64,000 nt of DNA from CAXQUZ01 sp942491145 (GTDB taxonomy: Bacteria; Myxococcota_A; UBA796; UBA2385), in contig CALOBC010000039.1 in NCBI GenBank assembly GCA_942491145.1, positions 124,001 to 188,000 of the forward strand. Direction: 5' to 3'. Made by a program: the position numbers and the translations under genes. Below are positions 9,456 to 18,207 of this stretch, piece by piece. Every line of letters starts with the position of its first letter. Position 1 is the stretch's first letter. Under the pieces are notes generated by a model. The model did no database searches, had not been told where the DNA came from, and saw only the letters and a list, made by a program, of their open reading frames with translations.

Positions 9456-10424
9456 TCAGAGTGTCTCGATGAGCGCACGAACCGCGGCGAGCCCCTCCTC
9501 GTCGACGAGTTCCGTCCCCAGCGGTGGCATGGCAGGGCGGTCGTCGTCCTGGACCCGTGTGGACATTCGATCGAGGACCTTGCTGTCCCGCGGACCGCCG
9601 AGTTGGGACCGCGCCGTCCGAACGGCCGGGGCGCGGGCAACATCACCAAGGTCGTGCGGCAGCGTGAGGTCGAACTCGTTGCGCTCGCCCGGTGCATAGC
9701 AGTCCGTCGCCTGTGGCTGCTGGTCCCGCGTGGGGTTGTGGCAGTGGCTGCAGTTGCCGTGGAGGTAGCCGAGCCCCTCCGCAGCCGTGGGGTCCAGCTC
9801 GAGCGCGGCTTCGACCGGGTCGGACAGCACGCCGGCCTCGAACAGCGAGGTGCGTGCCTCGCCATCGAGCTGGGTGGCGGAGAACCCCAAAGTGAAGTCC
9901 CCACGCCCACCGTGGCAGGCCGCACACTCCGTTGCCGAGGGCACGTCGTGGGCGGTGCCTCCGACGTTGTCGGCGGCGTTGAGCTGCAGGGTCGCGTCGG
10001 AGCCGGCCTCGTCCCAGTGGTAGGAGGCGGCGGCCCACCCGTCTGACGTCTTGAGGTTCAGCCGGGTCTCGACGCGGACCCCGTCCCGGGTGAACTCCTT
10101 GAACGTGCGCGTCCCCACCGGAAACACCCAGTCGCCCGGGTCGCGGGTGTCCACCGCCTCACCCGGCGGCAACAGGAGCCAGCGCCGCTTCGTCGCGCCG
10201 TCGGTCCACAGGGGGAACCTTGGCGTGAACTCCAGGGCGTTCTCCGCCAAGCTTTCCGTCTCGATGTCATCGTACAGGCCAGCCTGGGACAGCATGGTCG
10301 GCAGTTCTTCGGCCAGCGAGGTGTCGACCCCGCTGCAGTCCCGAAAGTCGTCCCGCTTGCGGTCGCAGCCGAGGACCAGCGTGGCCGACAGCAGGAGCGC
10401 TGTCGGGGGCAGGTGCGTCGTCAT
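9456..10424 (-). CDS. Diheme c-type cytochrome lipoprotein (SO2930-like)
   Basis: 322 aa. A lipoprotein leader ends LVLGC at residue 17. The family core FPLWTDGATKRRWLLLPPG and WVFPVGTRTFKEF is followed by two heme-attachment motifs: CAACH in ATECAACHGG, and CSHCH in GNCSHCHNP. It is an outer-membrane or periplasmic electron-transfer protein of unknown partner. ATG 10424 has gggag six bases upstream. It follows the paralogous gene at 10442-11536 by 17 bp, so the two are one operon. Confidence 0.8.
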   Translation of the reverse strand: MTTHLPPTALLLSATLVLGCDRKRDDFRDCSGVDTSLAEELPTMLSQAGLYDDIETESLAENALEFTPRFPLWTDGATKRRWLLLPPGEAVDTRDPGDWVFPVGTRTFKEFTRDGVRVETRLNLKTSDGWAAASYHWDEAGSDATLQLNAADNVGGTAHDVPSATECAACHGGRGDFTLGFSATQLDGEARTSLFEAGVLSDPVEAALELDPTAAEGLGYLHGNCSHCHNPTRDQQPQATDCYAPGERNEFDLTLPHDLGDVARAPAVRTARSQLGGPRDSKVLDRMSTRVQDDDRPAMPPLGTELVDEEGLAAVRALIETL

Positions 10425-10441
10425 GGTGGCTCCCGCTCGCC

Positions 10442-11536
10442 TCACAGCGACTCGATCCAAGTGACCACCGCCGCCACACCCGCGTCGTGGACGACATCGG
10501 TCGCGAGGGGTGGCATCTGGGCGTCGTCGTCTCCGCGCTGTTGCATGCGCCAGACGATGGCGCTCTGGTCGGGCTCGCCCGGTGTGATGCGGGTGGTCGG
10601 CATCTCTTCGATGCCGTCCGCTCGGCTGTCGGGGTCTGTGGGCTGGTCGATGGTGTGTTGGAAGGTGGGGGTGTCTTCCACCGCGGTCAGGCCGACTGGG
10701 ACGACCAGGTTCATGTCTTTGGAGGGCGCGCCCCCGCCGTGGCAGGAGCCGCAGTTGACGTGGAGGTAGCCGAGGGCCTCGCGGGCGGTGTCGTTGCCGG
10801 GAACCACTGCGTCGACCGCGGCCACCTCGTGGGAGAGCCAGCCTGCGGCCGACAGCAACTCCAAGGTGGTGTCGCTTCCGTTGTGGTTGAGCGCGATGGC
10901 GCCGAATCCGAGCGCGAGATCGAGCAGCTCGTCTTGGGGGAGCGATGCATCTCGCTGGTTCTCGCCTCCGCTGTGGCACTCCGTGCAGTCGTCTGCGGCC
11001 GGGATGTCATGGTCGGTCCCGAGGACATCTCGCCGGCCCAGCATGACCCGCTCCACGTCGTCTCCCGGCTCGTTCCAGGCGTAGGTCTCGAAGGTCCAGC
11101 CGGCCTCCCCGCGAAGGTCCGCCACCTTCTCGATGACCCGCGTCTCGAGACGCACCCCCTCGGCGGTCTCGAAGTGCTTCCAGAAGCGGGTCCCCACCGG
11201 GTAGATCCAGGCGTCCGGGTCGCTCGTGTCTATCTGCGTCCCCGGCGGCAGGAACACGAAGCGCGCCTTGGCGACTCCATCGCTCCAGAGGGTGTACCTT
11301 GGGGTGAAGGCCAGGATGCCCTCTCCGACAGTCTCGCAGCCGAGGTCTGCGTAGAGGCCGAGCGCAGCCGCGCAGGTCTCCGCTGGAGGTTCGTCGCCGT
11401 CCCCGTCGTCCGCCGCGGTGTCGGCTCCGACGCGGAGCTTGCCGCTTTCAGCGTCCGTCGCACATGAAGGGAGGTGGAGGGCCGCGACGACAGCGAGCAC
11501 GGCGTTGGGGAAGTCCGGAAGCGTTCGTCTCGTCAT
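10442..11536 (-). CDS. Diheme c-type cytochrome lipoprotein, paralogue
   Basis: 364 aa. It has the same architecture as its downstream neighbour: leader with lipobox cysteine (LHLPSC), FTPRYTLWSDGVAKARFVFLPPG core, then heme motifs CTECH and CGSCH. An acidic linker (DTAADDGDGDEPP) follows the leader. ATG 11536 has gggagg about eight bases upstream. Divergence between the two copies is high, so the duplication is old. The divergently placed two-component system may control the pair. Confidence 0.8.
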   Translation of the reverse strand: MTRRTLPDFPNAVLAVVAALHLPSCATDAESGKLRVGADTAADDGDGDEPPAETCAAALGLYADLGCETVGEGILAFTPRYTLWSDGVAKARFVFLPPGTQIDTSDPDAWIYPVGTRFWKHFETAEGVRLETRVIEKVADLRGEAGWTFETYAWNEPGDDVERVMLGRRDVLGTDHDIPAADDCTECHSGGENQRDASLPQDELLDLALGFGAIALNHNGSDTTLELLSAAGWLSHEVAAVDAVVPGNDTAREALGYLHVNCGSCHGGGAPSKDMNLVVPVGLTAVEDTPTFQHTIDQPTDPDSRADGIEEMPTTRITPGEPDQSAIVWRMQQRGDDDAQMPPLATDVVHDAGVAAVVTWIESL

Positions 11537-11666
11537 GTCTGCTGCCTCCCGAAGGGTCGACGGGTACAGCGGAGGTGTACCGGTCTGGCAGGAGGGACAG
11601 CTGGAGACTTACGCTTCTTTGGAGTCCCCGGCCTCGGGGCTCGGCTACGCCGAGGGTGGAGGCCGA

Positions 11667-12362
11667 ATGCACATCCTCATCGTGGAAGACGACCCTCGGA
11701 CCGCCCAGCTCCTCGACGAGCTGCTCGGAGTTGGGGGACACGACATCACTTGTGTCCGTACCGGGGAAGACGGGCTCGACCACTTGCGCCGCGCGCCCGT
11801 CGACCTGGTGGTGCTCGATGTGATGCTACCGGGGCGCGACGGCACCTCAATCTGCGCGGAGATGCGCTCGTTCTCCGCCGTGCGCATCCTGATGCTCTCG
11901 GCGCGCGGCGCCCCGATGGACCGCGTCGACGGTCTCCGTCAGGGCGCAGACGACTACCTCGCGAAGCCGTTTCATGCGCAGGAGTTGCTCGCACGGGTGG
12001 ACGCACTCGCCCGAAGGGGCAAGCAGCCAGCAGCCGGAAAGCCAGGAGCGGTCTTGCAGCTCCCCGGCCTCCGACTGGATGCGGGGGCGCGGAGCGTCAA
12101 CGTCGACGGGCGAGAGGCACTCCTGACCGGTGCAGAGTTCGACATCCTGCGCGCCCTCGTCGAGCGGGCGGGTCGGGTGGTGTCCCGAGACCGCCTGATG
12201 GAGCTGGCCCGGGGGACAGAGTTCGGCGCCTTCGACCGCGCCATCGATGTCCACATCAGCAACATCCGCAAGAAATTGGGCGACCGAGCCAGCGCCCCGC
12301 GGTGGATCCGGACCATCCGCGGGGTGGGCTACCAGGTGGTCGTCGCGGTGCATGACCCATGA
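11667..12362 (+). CDS. OmpR-family response regulator
   Basis: 231 aa. The receiver domain shows E7-D8-D9, phospho-acceptor D51 (VVLDVMLPG) and K100 (YLAKPF). The C-terminal half is a winged-helix DNA-binding domain (ISNIRKKLGDR, IRTIRGVGYQV). ATG 11667 is used because ggagg precedes it and the receiver begins at once; longer ORF forms add only non-coding residues. Its stop overlaps the start of the histidine kinase (ATGA). It is divergent from the diheme cytochrome operon, 130 bp away. Confidence 0.9.
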   Translation: MHILIVEDDPRTAQLLDELLGVGGHDITCVRTGEDGLDHLRRAPVDLVVLDVMLPGRDGTSICAEMRSFSAVRILMLSARGAPMDRVDGLRQGADDYLAKPFHAQELLARVDALARRGKQPAAGKPGAVLQLPGLRLDAGARSVNVDGREALLTGAEFDILRALVERAGRVVSRDRLMELARGTEFGAFDRAIDVHISNIRKKLGDRASAPRWIRTIRGVGYQVVVAVHDP

Positions 12363-13576
12363 AGCGGCGCATGCAGCTGCTCCTCGGCATCGGGGCGACC
12401 GTGGGTGGCACCCTGCTTGTGGCCTGGACGGCCGTGCTCGTGCTCGTCATCCAGCCCTCGGTGGCTTCGCAGGAGCAGGCGCGCATCCTCCAAGTTCGCG
12501 AGGCGGCGGCCCTGCTCCAGGCCGGGGTGACCAAGCGAGAGATTGAAGTCAGTCGGTCCATTGATGTCCGGCTGGTAGAGGGGCCTCCCAGCGGTCCGCC
12601 CGTAGGGAACGGCTGGCTTCCGCTCGAGACCGACCGAGGGACCCTCTGGAAGCGTGAGGGCGGCAACCACGACCTCGCGGCGTGGACCGGCCAGAGCTGG
12701 GTGGTGCTCCAAGCCCATCCTCCGCACGCGGTGACGCTCGCGCTCGCCTTGGGTGGGGTCGGCCTGCCGCTCGTGCTGTTGGCCTTCGGGGTCGGGCGCC
12801 GCGCAGGACGACCGCTCGAAGAGTCGGAGCGGCGGCTGGCACGCATCGCAGACGGGGACCTCTCGGTGCGGCTGGACACGGAGGCCGGAACCCACGAGGT
12901 CCGCGCGGTCGCGTCGGCGGTGAACCAGATGGCAGCCCGACTCCAGGAGTTGATGGAGGCCGACCGTCAGCGCATGGCCGGCCTGTCCCACGAGCTGCGC
13001 ACGCCGCTCACCCGCATCCGTCTCGAGCTGGAGCTGGCCCGGCGCGAGGGGGCGTCGGTGTCCCGGCTGGACCGTGTGGAACAGGACGTCGAGCGCTTCG
13101 ACGCGATGCTCCGGGAGATGCTGGAGCTGTCCCAGCTGGAGATGGTCGGCGAGACCCTGGTGCGACGGGAGCTGGTGGACCTCGCCGGGCTGGTGCAGTG
13201 CGTCCTCGACGAAGTGGACACCGGAGACGTCGAGCTTCGGGGGGCCGGCACCGCGACCGTTGACCCACGATTGGTCTCCCGGTTGGTTCGCAACCTCCTC
13301 GCCAATGCCGCCGAGCACGCTCCCGGAAGTCGCAGGTGGGTGGAAGTGGCGGACGGCCAGCTTGTCGTGGGAGACGACGGGCTCGGGATACCGACCTGTG
13401 AGCACGACCAAGTGTGGGCACCCTTTCGGCGTGGGGACGGCTCGGTCGGACACGGCCTCGGCCTCGCCATCGTGGCCCGCGTCGCCGAGCTTCATGGTGG
13501 GTCGGTCTCCTTGTCCAAGCCCCCGGGTCTGGTGGTGACTGTGCGGTTCGACCATCCTGCAACCGGGTCTCGATGA
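12359..13576 (+). CDS. Sensor histidine kinase
   Basis: 405 aa. Two TM helices (about 10-32 and 122-145) flank a ~90-residue periplasmic domain. A HAMP region (~146-198) leads to the dimerisation helix with H211 in SHELRTPL, then the N box (NLLANAAEHAP), G1 (DDGLGIP) and G2 (GHGLGLAI). It forms a pair with the upstream regulator through a 4-bp overlap. The periplasmic sensor is short and shows no known ligand fold. Confidence 0.9.
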   Translation: MKRRMQLLLGIGATVGGTLLVAWTAVLVLVIQPSVASQEQARILQVREAAALLQAGVTKREIEVSRSIDVRLVEGPPSGPPVGNGWLPLETDRGTLWKREGGNHDLAAWTGQSWVVLQAHPPHAVTLALALGGVGLPLVLLAFGVGRRAGRPLEESERRLARIADGDLSVRLDTEAGTHEVRAVASAVNQMAARLQELMEADRQRMAGLSHELRTPLTRIRLELELARREGASVSRLDRVEQDVERFDAMLREMLELSQLEMVGETLVRRELVDLAGLVQCVLDEVDTGDVELRGAGTATVDPRLVSRLVRNLLANAAEHAPGSRRWVEVADGQLVVGDDGLGIPTCEHDQVWAPFRRGDGSVGHGLGLAIVARVAELHGGSVSLSKPPGLVVTVRFDHPATGSR

Positions 13577-13675
13577 CCGTCGAGCAGGGATGCTCGGGAC
13601 TGGGACGGGCAGGTTCGCAACGTCAGCGAAAAGCACCAGAGGAGGTGCATCTTTCAGGAGGCCCCAGTCCCCAAG

Positions 13676-13860
13676 GGTTCAGACCGTCCAGTCAGGCCCC
13701 CACCTGCCCAAAAACCGAAAACGCCCTCCAGAAGTATGTTCTGGAGGGCGTCAGAATCGAAGTGGGCGATACTGGACGAAGTTCGAACTTTCGCGACGGC
13801 TCATGAACGCTGGGAGGATGGGGTTCTTGAGCGATTTCGGGGGGTGGTTGAGGGGGAGCA
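13676..13860 (+). repeat. R repeat, copy 4
   Basis: Begins ggttcagaccgtccag, then the near-perfect hairpin cgccctccagaa / ttctggagggcg (13722-13750). The minus strand has TTTTC after it, a terminator-like arrangement for leftward transcripts. The core tgggcgatactggac (13763) is identical to tRNA-Val, and the tail runs to 13860. It sits between the histidine kinase and the toxin-antitoxin pair. Confidence 0.85.
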
Positions 13861-13915
13861 GGAGGCCCTCCCATGAGGATGGACGCACGCGCCCTTCCAT
13901 GGTAAGGAATGGGTC

Positions 13916-14185
13916 ATGGAGGTAAGGATGCCCGCCGCAAAAGTCACATCGAAAGGACAAGTGACCATCCCCAAGGAGGTCCGCCAAGCACTCGGAGTAG
14001 AGCCGGGAGACCGTGTGAGCTTCGTCATGAGGCCCGACGGCGTGGTGGAGCTCGTGGCGCGGACTGGCTCGCTGCTCGACCTCGCGGGGGTGCTCGGTGA
14101 ACGGAGGCTCGGGGTCACCGTGGAAGACATGGACGCGGCCATCTCAGAGGTGGCGGTCCAGCGGCTCGGTCGGGGGGGCGAGTGA
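13916..14185 (+). CDS. AbrB/MazE-type antitoxin (VapB-like)
   Basis: 89 aa. The N-terminal swapped-hairpin AbrB domain is clear: KVTSKGQVTIPKEVRQAL followed by GVEPGDRVSFVMRPDG. The C-terminal tail presumably binds and blocks the toxin. ATG 13916 or the inner ATG at 13928 could start translation. The stop overlaps the toxin GTG (GTGA). Such antitoxins usually autoregulate their promoter, which would lie in the 55 bp between R copy 4 and the start. Confidence 0.85.
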   Translation: MEVRMPAAKVTSKGQVTIPKEVRQALGVEPGDRVSFVMRPDGVVELVARTGSLLDLAGVLGERRLGVTVEDMDAAISEVAVQRLGRGGE

Positions 14186-14577
14186 TCGGTCTCGACACCA
14201 ATGTGTTGGTGCGCTTCCTGGTTCGAGACGACGAAGCGCAGCACCAAGCCGCAGTAGACCTGCTCGCGCGCGGTGTCGTGGCGGGGGAGAGGTTCTTCAT
14301 CGGGGAGGTCGCGCTGGCGGAGACCTCGTGGGTGCTCGGCAGCCGCTATCGCTGCAGCCGCGAAGAGCTCGCAGCGGTGATTCGCCAGCTCGTGGGTGCG
14401 GAAGAACTCACCTTCGAGTCTGCTGACCGTGTGGTTCGTGCACTCCACGCCTTCGAGCACGGGGCCGCAGGCTTTGCCGACTACCTCATCGGAGAACGTG
14501 CGCGCGACGCGGGCTGCTCCGAGGTCTACACCTTCGACCAGAAGCTCCTCCGAGACTCTCCTTTCGTCCGACCTTGA
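14182..14577 (+). CDS. PIN-domain toxin (VapC-like ribonuclease)
   Basis: 131 aa, the usual VapC length. Catalytic acidic residues are all present: D5 (GLDTNVLV), E47 (ALAETSW), D100 (FADYLI) and D119 (TFDQKLL). The family cleaves RNA with Mg2+ and is inhibited by the partner antitoxin. It starts at GTG 14182, overlapping the antitoxin stop. Its C-terminus is duplicated as a ghost next to R copy 2. The pair is the only gene content between R copies 4 and 5. Confidence 0.9.
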   Translation: MIGLDTNVLVRFLVRDDEAQHQAAVDLLARGVVAGERFFIGEVALAETSWVLGSRYRCSREELAAVIRQLVGAEELTFESADRVVRALHAFEHGAAGFADYLIGERARDAGCSEVYTFDQKLLRDSPFVRP

Positions 14578-14584
14578 CGCCGAT

Positions 14585-14780
14585 GGTTCAGGCCGTTCCT
14601 TCAGGAATCTGTCCGTCCAGAACGCGAAAACGCCCTCCAGAACATTGTTCTGGAGGGCGCATCGAAGTGGGCGATACTGGACGAAGTTCGAACTCTCGCG
14701 ACGGCCCATGGACACTGGGAGGATGGGGTTCTTGAGCGCGCCATGCTGAAGTTGGGGCGAGGGGTGGTTGAGGGGGAGCA
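14585..14780 (+). repeat. R repeat, copy 5 (long-tail subtype)
   Basis: Starts with ggttcaggccgttcc, eight bases after the toxin stop. A perfect 12-bp stem hairpin (cgccctccagaa / ttctggagggcg, 14631-14659) follows, preceded by aaaa so that the minus strand reads hairpin then TTTT. The core is tgggcgatactggac at 14668. The tail differs from copies 1-4 by replacement with an in-frame segment encoding RAMLKLGRG, also seen in copy 6. Confidence 0.85.
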
Positions 14781-14971
14781 GGCGCTGCTGTGATCGGGCA
14801 GTGGTTTGCCTGCCCCTCGACGGCCCGAGCACCCGCTCTCGCCGCGGCGGCCGGCGCCTTCGAACCGGCACCCGGCGGCTGGGCCATGGATCTGTTCGAC
14901 CCGCCCAGGATCGGTGGCTTGATGGCGATCGCTCAGGGCCGACCGCTCGGGCTTGTGTGGGGGGCCGAGGC
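14781..14971. other. Short interval, no supported gene
   Basis: A 67-codon forward ORF (14790-14993) overlaps the end of the leftward gene and has no ribosome site or known family; it is probably chance. Nothing else is seen. Confidence 0.35.
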
Positions 14972-15613
14972 TCACCCTGATTGGAAGACGTAGGCGTAGG
15001 CTTGACGGGTGTAGGCGACGCCACGACCCCGCTGGTGGAGCCCCGAGACCGTCGGTGAGACACCGCTCTTCGGCGCGAGGTAGGCACCGAGGTTCGCGGT
15101 GGACAGTCGGTATCCGCCGTCCTTCGACAGCACGACCGCCACCAGACGGTTGGCTTCGTTCAGAGAGGCCATCGATGCATCGCCATGGCTGTTGTTGACG
15201 AACAGGTGGCCCCCGGGAGCCAGGTACCGGGTGCAGGACTCGCTGATGAAGCCCGCATAGAGAGAGATGAGGAGGTCTACGGAGCCTTCCTCGACCGCGA
15301 GGCGCTGGCGGTAGTCCGTGCACTCGAAGCTCCATGTGAACGGACCGCGAGGGCGCCCGAGCTGGTCTCTCTTCGACGACACGAGCTGGGTGACGTCTTC
15401 GCGCTGCCCGAAGAACCGATCCGCCCGTCGGTCGGTGTCCACGTAGTGGACCTTGTGGAAGAAGACGGATGGGGCGATGTCAACGTAGCTTCCGGGGTAG
15501 AGCACCGAGTCGGAGGCGACGAAGTCGGCAATCGCACCGAACAGATGGAGCCGGTGGTCCTTGTGGACGTCGTAGTTGGCATGGAATTGCTCGACATCGA
15601 GGCGTTTGGCCAT
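14972..15613 (-). CDS. Putative class I methyltransferase-fold protein
   Basis: 213 aa. The pattern (YVDIAPSVFF, HYVDTD, VDLLISLYAGF, LAPGGHLFVNN) resembles a Rossmann-like SAM-dependent methyltransferase, but the glycine-rich SAM loop is not typical, so the assignment is tentative. ATG 15613 has an aggaggg site about two bases beyond ideal spacing. It is the last gene of a leftward three-gene operon, 14 bp after the FAD oxidoreductase. Confidence 0.6.
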   Translation of the reverse strand: MAKRLDVEQFHANYDVHKDHRLHLFGAIADFVASDSVLYPGSYVDIAPSVFFHKVHYVDTDRRADRFFGQREDVTQLVSSKRDQLGRPRGPFTWSFECTDYRQRLAVEEGSVDLLISLYAGFISESCTRYLAPGGHLFVNNSHGDASMASLNEANRLVAVVLSKDGGYRLSTANLGAYLAPKSGVSPTVSGLHQRGRGVAYTRQAYAYVFQSG

Positions 15614-15627
15614 GGGCCCTCCTGCGG

Positions 15628-16563
15628 TCAGTGTTGATCCGGGTCTTCGGTCCAACGGGCACTGGCGATCTCGTGCACGATGGCCTCCATGCACGCTGCA
15701 CCTTCGGCAGCGGAGGCGACCAGACCACCGAAGCCGCTCCTTGCGTCACCGATGACACGAACCCCAGGGACGCTGGTCCTCCCGGAGGAGTCCACCTCGA
15801 GCACTTCCAACCCCCAGTCGTTGGTCGCCTTGGACACCCCGAGATTCTCAGCGAACTCGGTTGCCGAGATGGCGTAGTCGTCGCTGATGAACCCGGCGTC
15901 CCGTTCGACTCGGATGCCGGATGCCAGCTCCACCGCCAGGAGCTTCCCCCCATGGGCGACCAGCTTGGCGATCCTCTCCTCGTAGACCAGCACTCCTCGG
16001 CGCTGGAGCGACTCCTTCCGTTCGTCTGCGACTGGGGCGCCATTCGTGAACAGCGCGACGTCGTTGGACCACATCCTCACGATCGGAACGTAGTAGTCCT
16101 CACCACTGTTCGAGAAGACCGCGAGCCGCTCACCACGGTGCTCGAATCCGTCGCAGAATGCGCATGGGTACACGGTCTTGCCGTACACGGCTTCGATCCC
16201 GGCGAGGTTCAGGGAGCCGAGGTCGTCCTTGTACCCCGTCGCGATCACGATGTAGTCGGAAGCAAGGGTGGTGCCGTCAGCGAGCTCGACTTCAAACCCG
16301 CCTTCGAGCTCATGGACGCTCCTGGCGCGCCCCCTGAGGTACCGGACGGTCGGGTACTTCTGGAGCTGCTCCTTCGAGACCTCGAGCAGCTCGCTGGGGT
16401 GTGCGCCGTCGCGCGTCAGGAAGCCATGGGAAGCCGTGGTCACCGCGTTGCGGGGAGCCTCGGCATTGACCACCGTTGCGTTCAACAGCCCTCGGCCGGC
16501 GACGAGCGCAGCACTCATGCCTGCTGGCCCACCGCCGATGATCACAACATCCATCCGGCTCAT
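15628..16563 (-). CDS. Thioredoxin-reductase-like FAD/NAD(P) oxidoreductase
   Basis: 311 aa. An N-terminal FAD site, GGGPAGMSAA (residues 10-19), is followed by the redox CxxC as PCAFCDG (C134, C137) and a C-terminal FAD motif (RVIGDARSGFGGLV). The second nucleotide site is degenerate (VFSNSGEDYYV instead of GxGxxA), as in ferredoxin-type or NADPH-independent relatives. The electron donor is therefore uncertain. ATG 16563 overlaps the methyltransferase stop (ATGA). In operon with two methyltransferase-fold genes. Confidence 0.8.
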   Translation of the reverse strand: MSRMDVVIIGGGPAGMSAALVAGRGLLNATVVNAEAPRNAVTTASHGFLTRDGAHPSELLEVSKEQLQKYPTVRYLRGRARSVHELEGGFEVELADGTTLASDYIVIATGYKDDLGSLNLAGIEAVYGKTVYPCAFCDGFEHRGERLAVFSNSGEDYYVPIVRMWSNDVALFTNGAPVADERKESLQRRGVLVYEERIAKLVAHGGKLLAVELASGIRVERDAGFISDDYAISATEFAENLGVSKATNDWGLEVLEVDSSGRTSVPGVRVIGDARSGFGGLVASAAEGAACMEAIVHEIASARWTEDPDQH

Positions 16564-17096
16564 CGGCGGCACCGCCAGAGGGTGAATCGCACGCCCTCAT
16601 CCTTGATGTGGTCTTCACTCTCGACCCGGAACCCGGCAGCCTCCGCCTCCGGTCGGAAGCTCCGCGCGGCTGCCACGCCTCCGTCCTTGACCACCACGAA
16701 GAGCCCGTCGGCTCGGAGGACCCGAAGGACCTCACCCAGACCTCGCTGGGGGTCGGTCCAATGGTCGAAGCTGTCGAAGGCGAGCACCACGTCGAAGGCC
16801 GCGTCCTCGACCGGGAGCTGCCCGGCGGACCCCACCCGATAGCGAATCGGGCGGGGTTGGCCTTCGGTGCGCGCCTCGGCGATCTCCACCATCCGCGGCA
16901 CGGGGTCGACGCCGACCAACGTCCCGTCGACCACGCGGATGGCGGCGTGGCGGAGTGCAGCCCCGGTGCCACAGCCCACGTCGAGGACCGCAGCGTCTGG
17001 ACGCAGCCTCAGCCGGTCCACTGCCAGTCGATTCGTTGGGTATTCACCGTACTTCTCGGCGTACCACTCCGCCGTCTCGGCGTTCCAATCACTCAT
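16560..17096 (-). CDS. Class I SAM-dependent methyltransferase
   Basis: 178 aa. The Methyltransf_11-type SAM loop is clear: AAVLDVGCGTGAALRHA near residues 34-50, then LVGVDPVPRMVEIAE, FDVVLAFDSFDHW and a C-terminal VVVKDGG strand. The small-molecule substrate is unknown. ATG 17096 gives MSDWNAETAEWYAEKYG, a typical family N-terminus, with ggag about ten bases upstream. It is the first gene of the leftward operon, divergent from the AraC regulator. Confidence 0.85.
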   Translation of the reverse strand: MSDWNAETAEWYAEKYGEYPTNRLAVDRLRLRPDAAVLDVGCGTGAALRHAAIRVVDGTLVGVDPVPRMVEIAEARTEGQPRPIRYRVGSAGQLPVEDAAFDVVLAFDSFDHWTDPQRGLGEVLRVLRADGLFVVVKDGGVAAARSFRPEAEAAGFRVESEDHIKDEGVRFTLWRCRR

Positions 17097-17268
17097 GGGT
17101 CGTCTGCTCCTGATCCTGGCTGGTTGCCGTCTGGCTGGGGGACCTGGACATGCTGCGCATCTGTGGTGGACTCCGGGTGCCGGCGAGCGGAAGATCGACC
17201 GAACTGCCGCACCGGGCTGTCGACGTCGAGAGCTCCCGGCTGCCCCTCTTCGCACCAAAAACATAGGG

Positions 17269-17278
17269 TGAACGTTCA
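17269..17278. promoter_or_regulatory. Candidate operator palindrome in divergent promoter
   Basis: A perfect 10-bp palindrome, tgaacgttca, lies in the 256-bp gap between the methyltransferase operon and the divergent AraC gene. A second palindrome (gtcgac/gacgtc overlap) lies at 17219-17228. Its position suits a regulator site; no binding evidence exists in the sequence itself. Confidence 0.3.
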
Positions 17279-17352
17279 TCTTGGGGTAGCGGGAATCGTC
17301 GGGTTCTGTCGGCCGATCTTTCGGCGGGGGGCCTGCCGGGGTAGGCTGCCTC

Positions 17353-18207
17353 GTGTCGAGCGGCGAACACCACACGGGCGGCCCGATTTCGGTCTTCCAC
17401 GGGCACCGTTCCGTGCTGGAAGCCCAGCCGGAGTCGTCGCACACGGAGCACGCCCTCACCTACGTGGCGACAGGCAGCCTGCGCGTGCACCACGGAGCCC
17501 CCCTGACCCTGGGGCCCGGCATGGTCGCGCTCGTCCCTGCGGGGGTTCCCCACCGGCTCCTGGGTGGGGAGGACGTCGAGCTCTGGGTGACCACGTTCTG
17601 CGCCGGCTGTCTGTCGCTGGACGAGCATCACGTGCTGATGCGGCCCTTCTACCAGGTCAGGCGGGGGAGCTTGCCGGCGGTTCCGATTCCAGAAGGTCGC
17701 AGGGACCGGGTGCTTCGCCTGTTCGACGACCTCGGCGCCGAGGTGGAGCGAGCGGATGCCACGTCCCGGGAGCTCTCCCGGTGCGTACTGCTGCTCCTTC
17801 TTGGCGAAGTGCGACGCGCAATGCAGGGCCGTGCATCCCACCCGGAGCCGGGATCGCTCGTGGGGGACGCACTCGCCTTCATCCAAGCGCACTGCCTGGA
17901 CCCGATCTCTCTCCGCGATGTCGCCGCTGCCGTGCACCGAACACCCGCTCACGTCGCGACGCAGGTGAAGGAGGCCACGGGCTACACGGTGGGAGGGTGG
18001 ATCGCGGCCGGTCGTGTCGCCGAGGCGGCTGCGCGCCTGGCGCACACAGATGAGCGGGTCGCGGAGATCGGGGCGCATGTCGGTTGGCGGGACACCACGC
18101 ACTTCATCCGGCAGTTCAAGAAGGTGTACGGGCTGCCCCCTGGCGCTTGGCGCAGGGCCCAGAGGGAGCGGGCCGGCGGAGAGGCGGGGGGCCCAGACGG
18201 CTCCTGA
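17353..18207 (+). CDS. AraC-family transcriptional regulator
   Basis: 284 aa. The N-terminal half is a cupin ligand domain (YVATGSLRVHHGAP, VPAGVPHRLLGGE). The C-terminal half holds two helix-turn-helix motifs (ISLRDVAAAVHRTPAHVATQ and VAEIGAHVGWRDTTHFIRQFKK) ending in the AraC signature. It starts at GTG 17353. It is transcribed away from the oxidoreductase/methyltransferase operon and so probably controls it. Confidence 0.85.
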   Translation: MSSGEHHTGGPISVFHGHRSVLEAQPESSHTEHALTYVATGSLRVHHGAPLTLGPGMVALVPAGVPHRLLGGEDVELWVTTFCAGCLSLDEHHVLMRPFYQVRRGSLPAVPIPEGRRDRVLRLFDDLGAEVERADATSRELSRCVLLLLLGEVRRAMQGRASHPEPGSLVGDALAFIQAHCLDPISLRDVAAAVHRTPAHVATQVKEATGYTVGGWIAAGRVAEAAARLAHTDERVAEIGAHVGWRDTTHFIRQFKKVYGLPPGAWRRAQRERAGGEAGGPDGS

